Shown here: positions 12,695 through 27,146 of the stretch, in pieces
How positions within the stretch are numbered: position 1 is the stretch's first letter
How the letters are laid out: every line of letters begins with the position of its first letter
Source of the DNA: Ascochyta rabiei
Lineage: Eukaryota; Ascomycota; Dothideomycetes; Pleosporales; Didymellaceae
Reading direction: 5' to 3'
DNA: 64,000 nt
Assembly: GCF_004011695.2 (NCBI RefSeq)
Contig: NC_082414.1
Location: 1,860,001-1,924,000, forward strand
The notes under the pieces: model-generated
What the model was told of the DNA's origin: nothing
Seen by the model: only the letters and a program-made list of their open reading frames with translations
The model's database searches: none
Made by a program: the position numbers and the translations under genes

Positions 12695-14250
12695 GCTAGA
12701 ACAGGTTATATAAGTATTAAACTCTTCTTATATTAAGCCTATACTAATTCAGACTCTTATAAGGCTAGCTCTACTAAAGCTCTTAACTAGATTATCCCTC
12801 TAAAGGTAGAGTGCTACATCTAGCCTAGAGGCCTCGCTAAAGCTCCTTGCGTAGCAGCTAAGCCAACAGACAGATAGCACAATAAAACCCCTTTTAAACA
12901 CCTTTTTAGGACAACGCAGCACATACCGACAGTAGGCTAGATCTAAGTAAGGAGATAGAAGGGCAAGTATAAGGCAGTAAACCTACTTTATCTACCTGCT
13001 TAGGTAAAGCGCGTATGCAACACAGGCTAAGTACGCAATTTAACAGTACTATAGGAGCTAATTGCAGCCTAAAATGTGCGGATAAGATAGAAAGCCTAGC
13101 GTAGGCACAAGCAGCTTAGGAGAGAAGGAACCACAGACGCGCAAGAAAAAGAGCAGAGAAGGAAACGCTGTCTAATATTATGGTACAGAACGTTCTGCAA
13201 CTATAGGGAGGCAGGTGTTACTAAAATCCCTACAAAACTGCCTATGTACGCGCTGGGCAGCTTTGTAACTAACAAGCTAATCTATAATAAGGCAAATAAT
13301 ACAAAAGCACACGTAGAAATTAATTTAATTACAGACCTAAACGTTAATAAGCTGTGTAAGAAGGGACATTATTCTAAGACTAGCAACATAAAGATTAAGA
13401 CAAATATATTAGCCCTAACCCTTACTACACAGGCAGTAATAGTAAACTAAGCATGTAGACGCATCTAGCAGATCTTGTTTGCTAGCACTAGTCCTGTTAT
13501 AAAAGCAGAGAAAGATATTTAACTTATAGTTATTATTATAATTAAAGTAATCTTACCTTCTACTTTGTAGCACTACGTATTAATTCTTATAATCCCTAAT
13601 TAGAATAGAACTCTGTCTACTTTAACATTTGCAGCATACAGGTTAAGAATACGTTCTCTAATCCTACTTTATAAAGCAGGTGCCTGTTTTTTTGTTAGTT
13701 TGCGTTTGGTATACTTCCCGCCTTAGATTTAAACGAGTAATTCCTCCTAGTCTGCCTATTTTTAGAGGTCTTCTATAACTTCTATAAGAGCTGTGTTAAC
13801 GTAGCTATCTAAGTCCTGTAGATACAGCGTATTAACAGTACTGTATAGGAACCTTATACAATCTTAGTCTGTAACTTGTCTACTAGTTAGTTATAGTTTT
13901 TATGTAAATTACACGTGCTGCTATACCTTCCTTAAGGACGCGCACTATCGCGCTGTAATCCTTCCTTAGCGCCGCATAAAAGCTAGCACAGAACTAGAAT
14001 AATTAGTAGACATCCCTAAATAACAGATTAAGTTACTAACCTCTTGCTTAAGGGCGAAATGAGGTTTGCTTATAGTTGCGTTAAAACTGGTAGATTCTAA
14101 GGGTAGCGCGTTGTTTTTGCGACATAAATCAGTTTGTTTACTACTAGATACTAGTACCTACCATGTCTGTGCGCATAATGCACAGATTCGCGTATTACAC
14201 GCTAACACTAAAACGCGTTAAAATCCTTAACCCTATAACTTAAACCTACA

Positions 14251-15500
14251 ATGTTAATAGAGGCTGCCCTTAAAGAGCTAGGTGCTCTAAAGCCTAGTAA
14301 ACAGTTCTTGTATACAGTAATTGCAAAAAAATATAGTGTTATAAGATCTATATTGTTATAAAGGCACTAAGCAATTTCCACGTTAACAACTACTAAGAAC
14401 GTTAATTAATAACAACTTAACCTATAATAGGAGAAGGAGCTTATAAAGTATATAGAAACATTTACTACCTGTTACTTACTACCTATAAGAGAGAAAATCT
14501 AAAATTTCGCGTCGCCTATAGCTTAAAAACCAGTCTCTAAGAGCTAGGTTACGCGCTTTATCAATCGTTCTCTATCTATCTCATCTTGCGTTATTCCACT
14601 AGGATGGATCGCCAGCGTCACAACGCTGACTCTTACAATAAATACAAGCTCTATTTTAACCTGTTGCAGTATAAGATGGCTAAATACCTAATTAAGCCTT
14701 ACCACACATACAATATAGAGGAGAAGGGCTTTATAATAGGAGTTATAGGTAGAATAAAACACGTCTTCTGTAAACGTATGTGGATAAAGAGAGAGGTTAC
14801 AGCATCTATCTAAGATAGTAACTAAGATTAGCAGACGCTCATAGCGTGTGTGTGCGCTGATAGATTACTACTGCCACATAGGCTCATCTACAAGTCCAAG
14901 AAAAGCAAGGTTAAATCAGACTAGGTTGCGGAAATCAAGCCAGGGGTACACTTATTTATAGTAACAACGTTAGCCTTAGGATAGTTAAATGGCGAGATAG
15001 GCCTTGTGTAACTTAAGTAGGTGTTTAATCGCTATACTAAGGCAAAGGCTTAGAGGAAGTAGAGGTTATTAATACTAGATGGCCATGGATCCTACGTAAC
15101 AATGGACTTTATTAATTACTGTAATAACAACAAGATACTCCTGGCTGTGTTACCTCCTCACTCAACCTAGACGCTCCAGCCACTTAATGTGGTGCTGTTT
15201 AAGCCTCTATTAATAGCGTACTTAAGGGCAGTTATAATACATATCTATATAGCTTAAAACAACGCACCTATCACTATAGGAGACATCTTTCAGCTCTTCT
15301 ATTATAGTGTTGCGCAGCTAGCCTATGTAAGCTATTCTTAGAAAAACATACGTACATTAGATTAGGCAGACAACACGCATTTAAAGAGCTGTACAAGATC
15401 TCTTTAGTTGCAAATTGCTGTTTTACATAACTCTAAGAACTAGAATAGAGTTATACTCTATGTAGCGTATCTAAAATCACCTAGTGTTGTACTTTCTACG
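14251..15500 (+). pseudogene. Fot1/pogo-type transposase, RIPed
   Basis: A decayed DDE transposase of the Tc1/mariner superfamily, pogo/Fot1 branch; intact members cut and paste a short inverted-repeat transposon. From the ATG at 14251 a first helix-turn-helix reads through as IEAALKELGALKPSKQF...IAKKYSV. It is followed by a CENPB/Tc5-type segment (KPVSKS, stop, VTRFINR) near 14520-14570. After a one-base frame change near 14580, the frame open from 14586 carries DRQRHNADSYNKYKLYF and YNIEEKGF. It then continues with stops to the catalytic-core motif LLILDGHGSYVTMDF (15066-15110) and VLPPHST...LQPLNVVLFKPL. The stops fit C-to-T or G-to-A changes in CAG, CAA or TGG codons. The terminal inverted repeats were not located. 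Family assignment is confident; the exact 3' end is not. Confidence 0.85.
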
Positions 15501-17277
15501 CAGTCCTGTTGCTTGTAGAATCCTCTAAACATAACATCTAAACATATATGTTACTTGTTACTTTATTAAATGTTGTACATAAGATCTGTGGATATAAGGT
15601 AACATGCTTCTAATATAACTTGCATAATTTTAATCTGTTGTAGTAGAATACCATTTTTTTTGGTTTTATATAATGCTAGGTAATTTATAGAAATTTAGCA
15701 ACTTTAAAATAGAAAAACGCAACATCGCTAATATAATAATAAAACTGCAGTGCCTCTAGTTAAGTAAAGCCTTCCTATTATAGGAAAGTCCCTCTAGGAA
15801 TATAACAGAATATACTTAGTAGTAGTAGACAAATTATAGATATATATAGATGTTATTCTATTTACTAGTAGAACACTACGTAAGGGCATGCTCTTCTACT
15901 AGAAAAGCTTTTAGACTACTAATGGCTCACCTATAAAGCGCAGGAATTGTTAAATTACTGTCGGATTCTACAATGCTGTTCTAGAACTAATCTTTTTCTA
16001 GCTATCTTACTATATAGTGATTGCCATTAATATAAAAGATTATGCCTTACATCTTGTACTTCTTAGTCTTTAACTGTCTAATTGTCTGGTACCTCAGTTC
16101 AATACAAGGATTAAGCTACTAATTAGAATCTAAACCCTCCTAGGTTGCAGCAGTACTAATAATTAAGTATAGCAGAAGACGATCTAAGATTATACGTCTA
16201 TAATATTCCTTCTTATAACTATTGTAGCTTAGTGTTTTACATGCTGTCTTACTAGACACCACTTAAGATTTAAAAAATGCCTTGCTTGCGGACTTAATTA
16301 AGCAACTTAGACTGCTAAGGGGGATAATTGCTTGTTAACGTACCTTGCTATTCTCTAACAGGTAAACCCTTCTATTATAACATACATAACCCTCTGTTAT
16401 AGTAAATAAGAAGGACTATAGGCTTAAAAAACAGATTAGTATAGCTCTACTAATGTCTATTATTACATCGTCAGCAATTCTAAGCTCTCCTTTTAAGACA
16501 TTGCTGAACAGATTTGCTGCACCACAGATGTTATCTAGCTAACTAACTAGAATAAGCCTAAGTAACTTCTAAGTAATGCTAAGTTTCTATATCTCTTAGA
16601 ATAATACAGTATTGTATTGCTGTATGCTAGCTCCTAAGTAGATTGCTGTAAATAGGATTATATCTAGACTGCATGTTATTAGGTCTGCTAACTGTATTAG
16701 GAAGTTGTTATAACAGTTGCTTAAGATGTTGTAGTCTAAAATAGTCCCCTCTATATTATCCCAGGTAGCGCGTATTAGAGTAAGCAGAGTAAAATGTTAA
16801 GTAGGGACGTCCCTTATTAAGGGATACACCTAATTGTTGACGTTTTCGCATACCCTACGTTGCCGTGCTTTAGACCCTAAAGTTCTACACCTATCTATGT
16901 CCCTAGCATGCTAACCTAAGCTGCCTGCTAACTAGAGGAACGTGTTATCTTTATTAGATTAGATAGAATCTAGATTAAGAAGAAGCAATTAGTTAGCACT
17001 TAAGTTCTATTAGCATTTGTTATAAGTTAGTGCCTATATTAATACTATACATGTATGCGTCTGTTCTAGCTAGAATTATAAGGCTAAGTAAAACATTAGA
17101 CTATCTAATGTTAGATCTATACTTAACAGTAGAAGAGTTTACAGAAGCCGCTATAATTATATGTCTACTTTACAATAGACACTTAGCTGCAATACAGTAG
17201 CTACTTTGTTGCTAATAACGTTAGGTAGCGTGAGATAGGGCTAGCGCGTAAGCTTAGGCCATTTAGGCAAGTTGCGT

Positions 17278-17306
17278 CTAGATAGGTCCTAAACAAATCT
17301 ATCCAG
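17278..17306. repeat. Dispersed hairpin repeat, copy 4
   Basis: Arms ctagataggtc and aatctatccag around a short loop. The right arm keeps a less mutated ccag end. Confidence 0.65.
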
Positions 17307-20300
17307 CAAAAACAAAACACTAGCTGCGCGCAGTTAAATACACAGACACCTCTATCCAGAACTACAATAATAGCAAACACAATTAAACGCACTAAAACAA
17401 CTGCGTTGTCTAAAAAACTTCTTACAGCAGTGTATAAGGTTAGACGCAATACCTGTATTTGTACATACATAGTTTACTAAGCCTTAATTACAACTCTACA
17501 ATTAACTTTAGTCGCTACAAGTAGACGTAAGCTCTGCCTAGTTAGTAGGTAAGATTAGGCTGTAGATTGTCACGCTATGTACGCTACAATAATCACATTT
17601 TCTTTTTTACAGGCCGTGCTCTAACAAGATGTTCAGATATTTTCTATAAAACTATCCTAACCACCTTACCCTCTAAGTTTAATAAACATAAGCAACTAGT
17701 ATGTGTAGTCTAATAATTGTTAGAGGCTACGCTTAACATGCTGTAAAGGTTACTACCGCTATTGCAGATATAATCGCAGAGGCACCAACTACAAAGGCTG
17801 CTAGAGATCTTATTATAGTAACAACAAAGAAGGGTAGGTTTAGACAATCTCTAGTCTAGAAGCAACACTAATATAAAGATAGCTAGTGTTATTCCCTTCT
17901 CTACTAGTGACTAAAACTGTGCTGCTCTGTGTTGTCAGCAGCACGTAAACTAGGCTCCTTACAATCAGCACACCCTTACGTGGTCTAATATTCCCACAAG
18001 TACTAGTAACTATTTAAATCTAATTTACCCTGCTGGCACGCTTATTATTACTATACTTATTACAATGTCTGTTCCTACAAAAGACAAAGCTAGCTAGACT
18101 AAGCAAAATGTTTATACTATCTTTACTGTAATTTCTTAGCATCCACATAGCCAGCGCACTATTAACTAACAGGGCAGGAGCTACACGCGGCCTTCTCTAA
18201 GATAATAGAAATTAATCTAACTAGTACGCAAGCTCTTAAGATAGCTACAGAAGGCAGGTATACCAATCTAGGGAGAATTCCAAGCTAACATAAATTAAGC
18301 AGAGTGCTTCTAGAACCTACATGTACATGCTAAAGACAATTAGAAGCACGCAGATAACAGGAAGGACCCCCTAATAATGGTTGCAAAAAGATATACTACG
18401 AAATAGACTAACTCCTTTGCTAAAGGTACATTTAAACATCTGCTACGTCCTAGCCTATACAATGCGCTGTAGCTGTTAACTACCTAATGCTGTTTAGCTT
18501 AAGCGCTTTAATTAGCCTAGAATGGATAGGTTGCTAACGTAATTGTTTAAGTTTTGTCATCCTCCTATCAAGGTTATTACCCTTTGCTGTTATTACCACC
18601 AATGTTATATCTAGTTGCACCTGCTGCTACTTAGGTTAGCCTTGTCTACGTTACGTTTTAATAGTAATATACTAACTAATAGTAAAAGAAGCATGTATGT
18701 GTTGCTGTGCATAAGGCGCTTACGTTAAACTATAGGTATATAAGACTAGTGTTTAACATACTATGTTAAGGTACGCCTCCCTATAGCAGCATAAATAGCA
18801 CTAAACTAACATTCTTAGCATTACATAATTACAACACAGACTAATAAAACAATCCCTTAACTAACTGGGTTTATAAACTCGCTCGTACCTACTACTAAGA
18901 AGCTAGCCTTCTAGACATTCTTAACCCCCTATATAAGGCTTAACTACTAACACAATTAACGTTATAAGGAGAGGAAGAGACATAGGCATAAGCAGAGGTT
19001 AGGATAGCCCCTATATCTAGAAGGAAAGATGTAGGGAAGGATAAGACAGTAGAGTCTGTACATAATACAGGGTCTAACAGCAGTACTAGGTTAAATTAGG
19101 CAAGACAGAGAGGATTAAGCCCCCTACTAAGCGCACAGGCTAAAGAGTTTACAGACTTACGTTAGCTATTATCTATAAGAACCTTATCAGTTATCTAACC
19201 TAGGCTAAACTCTAAAGCTAAATTAATATAAAGTATAAGGCCTATAAATCTGCTAGAGCATATACACAGGCGTCCTAAGCATAGTATATCTATTTAAATA
19301 CCAAAGTCTACCTTAGGACACAATAGAAGGAAAGAGAGACATAAGCGTTTACAATCTAAGCTACCTGCAACCTATTATAGTTCCTAGTCACACCTGTAAG
19401 TAACTAATAACGTAGGTACCTTAATAGGTGCCCTAACAGCAGCATTACAGAAATAGTAACTTAAAGGTTAATGTTAGTATTTATCTAGTAATCTGCGTAG
19501 TTTACCTATATTCTAGCCTATATAGTAAATTTAACCTATAAGTAGTTTTAAGGAGACCTTATAATAGTTATACGTGTATATATATAGATATGTAAGGGAC
19601 ATGTATAGTCCTAATACTATTACTGTATTAGGTTAGTTACATTTATTAAGGCGTAACGCGCCTGCAGCGCCCCGCTTGATTAGCTAAAAACGCGTTTCTA
19701 AACTACAGCCTCCTCTTATACCTTTAATATTTAACACTATTCTTACTTTATAATATAGTACACTTGCTGTTTTAATTCTTACCCTAGTATTTATGCCTAC
19801 TATACTAAGTAATACATTATAGGCATATAGCGTAACTTAGATTAATGCGTAAATCTTTCTAGTAAGCGTTCTACTGTATGCACAAGCCTAAGCGGCTTTA
19901 ATTTAAACAACCTCTTAACTAAGACCACAATTGTAGCAAGCTCTAGCAAGAGCATTGCAAATTATAATAAGCACGCTACCTAGTTAACTTTAGAGCGCAT
20001 ATATAGGTATTGTTGCAGAATAGTATACAACATTGCAGAAAAGTGTTCGCATCTAGATACAGCCGAAAATATTATGCCTCTAGAAGAGCTACCTAGATTA
20101 CAACACATTATTAGATGTTAGAGAAAAGCTATGTCTACCTTCGCTTAAGCAAGCGCGTACTCCAGACTCGTTATTAGCTATTACAAGTAAGGATTAGCTA
20201 CTACACTTAAAACAATAATAAGCACATCCCCCTAGTATACTTGTTAAAGACAAAGATACCTTAAAGGACGCCCCTACACAGGCTCAGTTGCGGAAGTCTA

Positions 20301-21867
20301 AGGAGACGTGCTAGCTAATAGTACCTAGTGCTAGTACAAATCCGCATACATGTGCATCTTCCTGCTGTTAAGATAACACTAAAAGTGCTTAAACTAGACT
20401 ATTATCAGAGCCTTGTGTAGATGCTTATTATTACAAAAGCTCTACCTGCTATGTATTAACCCCTGCAACAGTATTACAATTACTAACTATAGCAACGCCT
20501 ATAGGCAGCTAGCTGTCCGCTTCTTTACTAGCTATAAGAACATTGCTTAATTATAGGCTAAAAGAAGCTATATCTGTACATACAGGTCTAATACTTAACT
20601 CTACTACAACCTAACAAGCTACACAATTAAAATGCCTACCTACTTAAGGTAAAGGAACCTTAGGCTCTAACTCTTCTCTAAACGCTAGGATAGCTACTAA
20701 AGCTGCTTTACCTAAAGCCCTGCATGCCAAAGACACAGAGTCTAGGAGAACAGCTACTAAATTAAAGGACATAACGTTTAGCATATCTAAATAGGTTACC
20801 TAAGAAACACTCTAGGACATATGTAACAACTACTTTAACGCGCTTCTAAAGACTAAGATAGTTGTTAGATATTGCAATTAACTAACAGAGCGTGCATACA
20901 TAGTGTAAGAGGCAACTAACATTATAAACTTCTTCTTTAAGGAGATGCTTAGTCTGTCCGCACTTAAGCAGCTTTAAAAACTTATTTAAGAATATAACAA
21001 AACAACAGATAAAGGAGAACACCTTAGCCTTTAACACATATTAAAGGCTAAGAAAGCAGTAAGAGATAATACAGTGCTGCTTGTGTTTTAAGAGTTTTTC
21101 TAGGCATTCTAGTAAGAATAATAAAGCTAAGTTTAGGTTAACAGGACAGTGTACGCACTACATAGTCTTAATTTAAGCATTACTACGCACGCTTGCTACG
21201 TTAGGTTAATTAATTATATAAAGAGTAACAAATCCTGCGTTAATGCGTTGTCTAAACAGGGTTTCTATATTAGCAGTAGAAAGGGTATTAGGTTAGTTGT
21301 GAGGGGGTACTTGTGTGCTACGCTGGGTGTTAGCAATAAGGCACTTAAGAAGAGCTTAGAGCCTTTAAATAGTTTGTCTGCGCTAGTTAACTAGTTTAGG
21401 CATGGAATCCTTACAATCCTACTACTAACGTTTGTTTAGAGGTACGTTAACTCTGCGCTAACACACAGTTGTTATTATGTAAATATAAATATGTTAATAT
21501 ATATATTTAGGGTATAAGGTTAGGGCTTTACTAAGGTTATTTAAGTAATTAAGATACTAGATAAACTTGCACCCCTTATTTAACTACTTGTAAAACTACT
21601 TAAAGACCTTATCTGTATCCCTATACGTGACGGTAGCCCTATTAGAGTTAAATACACATGCATAGAAATTAATTAGACATAACCTTTTCTAAAGTTAATA
21701 TAAGCTACCTCTAGACTAAGTACGCTACAGTTCAATCCCGTAAACAAGACAGGCAATTCATCAACTACTCCACCTAACCAGGCATCTAGAACACCAGCAG
21801 GGGGGTCTTAAATAAAGAAGAACGCTGTAAAAACAATTAAGAGTAAAGGGTACCTACAATAATATTC

Positions 21868-21895
21868 CAGATAGGTCTAATAGAGACCTATCTAG
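21868..21895. repeat. Dispersed hairpin repeat, copy 5
   Basis: Nearly perfect stem: cagataggtct and agacctatctag around the loop aatag. One of the best-preserved copies. Confidence 0.8.
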
Positions 21896-24806
21896 ATAGT
21901 CTATTAGTCTATAGACGTTATAAGCATAAATATAAGCATTAACTAGTTATATTTTCACTAATTATTTTGTTACCTTACCTGCTTAATTATGTGTTCTTAC
22001 TAAATAACGTCTTAACGTTTCTGTTGTGTTAAGGATGTGTTTCTCTTGTAAAGCAACATCCTAAAAAACTTTAGCATAGCTAAAAACAATAGAAACGCGC
22101 AAAACTATAGCTATATTGTTATAAAGCAAACCAAATAGAGAATTAGTAAGTAGATCTAAGATTGCATATCCTAGCCTGTGCACAGTAAGCTATGCCGCAT
22201 TTCTAAGGAATTACATTACACCTTACCTACTACTACATATTATCTACAGTGTTACTATTATAGGATGCCTATAACACGTGTTATTAACGCGTCCTATAGC
22301 ACAATACTAACAAAACTTAGATTAGAGCTGCCCCAGCATTGCGCAGATGCCTAATAGGGTATTTCTATCCTTAAGTACCACAAACCTATATACGCGTCAC
22401 TTAAAGCCCTAACATACCTATTGCGACTACTACTATTAATTACACTACTACCACACAGTAAGGAGGAAGTTTAAAGGACGCATGCTCTAAGAGATGGAAT
22501 ATATACAGTTACAACGTTAGAATAAGATGTTCTAGAAGTTTAGGATATGCAGTAATCTAATAATATTATAAGAAAGGAGGGTCCTGTTCCTCTACATAAA
22601 AGGTGTAGAGGTTACTGCTATAGTAACTGTTCTATGCGTTTGCGCTTAAATACTATACTCCTACACATTCTCTATAGTGTCTTATTTAATGTTAGTTAAC
22701 CTATGCTTAATAGGTTAGACTTATGCCTAAGGTCTTCCCTTATACTATTGCTAGAGTTAATGTTTAAAAGGACGTCTGTTACTAAACAACGCCTATCTCC
22801 TACCTGCGTATCTTTAACTCTTGCTACCTATATATAGGTGCCCTCGCTCCTCTCTACTAGACTTTGTCTTAACACTACTGCTAGAAACGTTAGACCTGTA
22901 GATGTAACACATTATAGCAGGCTTTAATGCGCTTAAGGACTAATAGAGTTAGATTAAGGACATAGAATATATCCGCCTAAGTAAGAACATACTACCTAGC
23001 TTGCGTATAGGATGGCACTCTTACACACACTACACAATAGGTACAATATTATTACTTCTAACCTAAAGAGTTAATACAATTACATTATAATATTAACTGT
23101 AATAACACTAATATAAGAAGGTGTTAGAGAAGCTAGGCTTATGCATTATAGACTACGCTATAGAGCTACCTAGACTCTTAGTGTATACTACCTATCACGC
23201 GCATACCCTACTAACTATAGACAAAGTAACATGCTCTCTCCTTAGAGCGGCTTATTTTAATGTACCTACAACTGTAGTTATAATTTAACAGGGTCTGCTA
23301 ATGTGACTAATCCTACTCTACTAGCTTTGTTACGCTCTCCTGTCGCAAGCTTTTTTTTAGTCCTCTCTGCTATCGCGGTATCTATTAACTCTGCACGATG
23401 CTGTTTAAGCACTTAATTAACGTTAGTAAATACTACCTCCTTAGTAAAATAATATACTAACCTTCTACAGTAATTACCTATATACGTTTTTTGTCTGTAA
23501 ATTAGAGAGCGTCTATTGCCGCTCTAAGCTATTAGGTGTTAGTAACCTCTGCAATATAGTTAGAAGCTGCCTACTTACCTTTTAGAACACCTCTTTTCTT
23601 AACATGTTTGTTATTTGTTAGCTACAGAGACAGACGCACGCAAACACAACGCGCTTAGCTACAGCACTAACCTGTTTCTAGTTTACTTATATACAGGCCT
23701 AAGCTCTAAAACAACCCTACACTCTGCGTATTAATTGCACGCGCAACACGCTGCAGCGCGCTCTAATATACTAAGACACACTATTATAGGCACAGTAGAG
23801 AAGGTTTGCTATATAGCTACTAGTACTATCCTTACCTTTCTAATAATACGCAGGTTGTGTAAAGCCTCTAGATACTACGTACTACGTGTAAGCAGCATAG
23901 AGAAGACTAGGTTCTAATCGCTTTTACCGTACTGTTAACTAAACAGAAAAAAAAGAGCACTGTATGCCTACTTATTTTACATAGAGCTGTGCGCGTATTA
24001 ACTATAATCTAGGAAGTACACAAGTCCTCTAACAAAGAAGAAAGAGCTAAGCTAGTACCAGTTCTGCGCATACCTAACAACAAAGACAACAACAACAAAG
24101 GAACTATCTCTAAGACTAACAACACTAGCAAAATAAAGCAGAGCGCTAACAGTCTAACCACACCATTAAACAGTGACAGCAGAGGAAGGAACAACCTGCG
24201 CTTGTCACCACTATTAGCTAGACAGATAATAAGAACAAAAGCATTAGTAAAATATAGGTAGTAAGTAGTAAAGGAAAGGTATATGTTAGGCAGACTGTAG
24301 GGCAAGTTAGGTACTAAAAGGAAGAGGCACAGCTTAGTTAACAACAGAAAGCCTCCTAGAAAGCATGCTAACAGCACGAAGGTGCAACCTCTTATTACTA
24401 AGGACAAAGAGGATAGTAGTAATAGATATACTAATGCGTTTATACAGAGGATAAGAGACTAAAAACACACAGGTAAGGAATAAAAAGCCCTTAGATGTTA
24501 CTTAGTTACTAGGCAAGGCGTAACTACTATTATTGTGGTGTTATATAGCTGGCGCTTTTTATACTTTAGGGCTGTACACTAGATATTACTGTATCTCTGT
24601 TAAGCTATACTAGACACTTACTAGAGCACTAGATATATAAGACTTATAGGACCTATAGAGGATATAGACATTCTTAGAATCTACTAAGGTGCCTTAAATA
24701 TAGGACCCTTTTTACAGCGCTTATATCTTATAGAAGCTATACCTTTGTAGAATTTATACAGTAAGCCTACGCACCCTATAAGCATGCGTGTTTACAGACT
24801 AACATA

Positions 24807-24835
24807 CTAGATAGATCCTAATTAGACCTACCTAG
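24807..24835. repeat. Dispersed hairpin repeat, copy 6
   Basis: Arms ctagatagatc and agacctacctag around the loop ctaatt. Mismatches are C/T differences, as expected from RIP on one arm. Confidence 0.75.
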
Positions 24836-24952
24836 CAACGTATTAAGCAGGCTAGAGCTTAGTAACGCGTTAAGAGCCTATATATAGACTAATACAGCGC
24901 ACATAAACAACTCTTACACTTACGTTAAACACTCTATTATAAATCTTTGCGC

Positions 24953-24993
24953 GTATATATATATATATATATACATACACACACACACACACA
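24953..24993. repeat. (AT)n(AC)n microsatellite
   Basis: An AT dinucleotide run of about 20 bases is followed, after atacat, by an AC run of about 18 bases. It is unusual here because CpA steps, the main RIP target, survive in a row. Confidence 0.95.
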
Positions 24994-27117
24994 TAATAAC
25001 AATTTTATTATTAGTAACTATAGTTAGTCTAACACACACAATAAATCTTAAGTATGTAGAGATTAGAGTAAGTTAGCAGGTCCTAAGCTTAGTAGTTAAA
25101 TTAGGTCTAACACAACATATAGATACCACGCAGTCTTATAGAGATAGCGCAGTTCTATAGCTCTAACATGCACAAACTAGTTCTGCAGCTCCTTAAGTAG
25201 GGTAAGATAAGCGTAATCTATATATTAACAAGGTATACGCTTACTAATTTAGTTATTAATATAGAAGAAGATAAGCTGTAAGGCAGCTACTATAGTGTAA
25301 AGACAAAGAAGGTGTATAATAAGTTTAGCTACCTGTAAGCTGTAGATGTAGACGCTGCTATCTAGAATGTACGCTACAGCTTACTTACATACAGCATAAG
25401 TACTTACTTTATTAGATAAGAATTGTCCTTTACTTAACAATTGTTTCCTAGGGTTTAAGCTTGCAATCTGCATGGGAGATAGAGTAGCTTCCTTTACTGC
25501 GCTGTTTTCTGCTAACTCTACTATAGAGAAACTAAGGGACCCTATGCACTCTTAGTAAACAATCTACATCTATATTGTCACTAATAGTTTAACTTACGCT
25601 TTTAAAGCTCTAGAAGAGTATCTATTTACTAATTTTGTAACATCTTATTAAACTGTGTCTAGAAACTCTGCAATTAAAGTTAGTCCACTGCATTTGTAGC
25701 AGCGCTACCTGCTAGACGTGTGCACCTTACTAGACATGTCCTTTATCTATTAGTAATTTACACCTTATAGCAATAAAGCATCTTACCTTTTACGCTATGT
25801 TACTAGAAGCTCTTTTTGTGTAGATAGAAAGCGTAAGGTTAAGCGGGTAGTAGTAAAACAAGAGCGCGCAGATTTAATGCTAAGACTTAGTAGGTAGGTG
25901 CTAGTACTAGTAAAACTTAGGCGCTCCTAACTGTAACCTCTCTATTAAACCTGTATACAGCACTACTATGTCTTACGCATTTGTCCTGTACAACAGTAAA
26001 GATGCTAACGCAGATATGCAGCGCCTGCAATCTACCCTACTCTATAGTAGACGCGTTGTTAGTGTTATTAAGGCTAGTGCGTTAGTGTTATGTAGTAGTA
26101 AGTAGAACCTACAGGCACTAGCATGTCTAGTTCTAGCTGTTAACTTAATCTTTACAGTTAGCACTTTTTAAGGTCTAGAATTAACTGCATTTTAATTAGA
26201 AGGACAACCTATAATGTCTAAAGCTGTCTACTACAACAGGGACTAGCTTAAGCAACACTACTAACTAATACGCAACATCTGCACCGCATCAGCGTTAGCG
26301 CGCCTATTGCTCTTCTATTAAATGTTTAATAGACTAGCTAAACAAGAGAGGCTTCTTTATCTATTTACATAAAACATTAATAGTCTTAAAGATTGCCTAG
26401 CGTTCCTTTACACTAACTAACCCTTAAGAAACTACGTTAAGACTATACTAAACTTTTCTAAGCTGCATAGTAATACTAACTAGGAGTATTATGTTAATTG
26501 TTAGCAAATGTTAAACATTTGTTTAGGCCGCTACGTTGGTAGTTATCCTCCTGCCTGCCTAGACTGTAAGGACAGAATTAAGCAGAAGGTAAGAGAGGAG
26601 AATAAGAGGAAGAACTAGACGCTAGGTATACTTAGAATATAGGTGCTACTATATAACAATGTACAGGAGAACAGACTACAGTTATCTAAGCTTAGGGAAG
26701 TACAGGCACGCGTGTTAAATTTATATCCAGATCTATTAATTATAGGAGGAACATTGTTAAGCAAAGACGTCTTAGGCGCGCTAGAGATTATAAGATCTCT
26801 ATCTAAAGTTGTCTAAGAGCACGGTGGATTGACAGTATAGGTGAACAAGGAGGTACTAAGGCGAGAGTGTTAGTCTTTCTTTAATATTGTTATTAAAGGT
26901 ACATGCAACTAATTCGCAATAGAAACAGGTCTTATATAGATTTTTAGAATGTGTAGATATAGATTAGTGTGTTAGTTGCGTATATAAGATATTAATACAC
27001 TAGTAACTAACATAGTAAACATTTAAGCCTATATTACGCAGAGTTGCTTAATTAATTAAAAAACAAGAAACGCTAGTGCTCTAGTAACTGTTTTTATAAA
27101 CCATAGAGTTAAGTAAG

Positions 27118-27146
27118 CTAGATAGGTCTTAATTAGATCTATCTAG
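27118..27146. repeat. Dispersed hairpin repeat, copy 7
   Basis: Near-perfect stem: ctagataggtct and agatctatctag around taatt. Confidence 0.8.

Larger units (their letters stand above)
6831..14250. other. RIP island, left part, no recognisable gene
   Basis: TpA-rich sequence with dense stops in all six frames. Short open stretches such as 8252-8434 and 13244-13450 look like chance. Three hairpin repeats lie within it (8134, 8188, 12664). Leftward-reading segments between about 10100 and 10500 give short protein-like stretches that I could not assign to a family. It probably consists of old transposons mutated beyond recognition by eye. Confidence 0.6.
15501..24950. other. RIP island, middle part, no recognisable gene
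   Basis: TpA-rich and stop-dense. Open stretches at 17201-17470 (-), 21149-21394 (+), 23735-23917 (+) and 24009-24407 (-) show no motif I know. The hydrophobic 24009-24407 reading is best explained as the antisense of an A/C-rich segment. Hairpin repeats lie at 17278, 21868 and 24807. Confidence 0.6.

Noticed and set aside
24009..24407. 132-residue hydrophobic minus-strand frame resembling a membrane protein
   Set aside because: It lies in an A/C-rich RIPed segment whose antisense is naturally rich in Leu, Val and Phe codons; no family motif or neighbouring gene supports it.
24950..24995. Telomere or centromere repeat
   Set aside because: It is only a simple AT/AC microsatellite.
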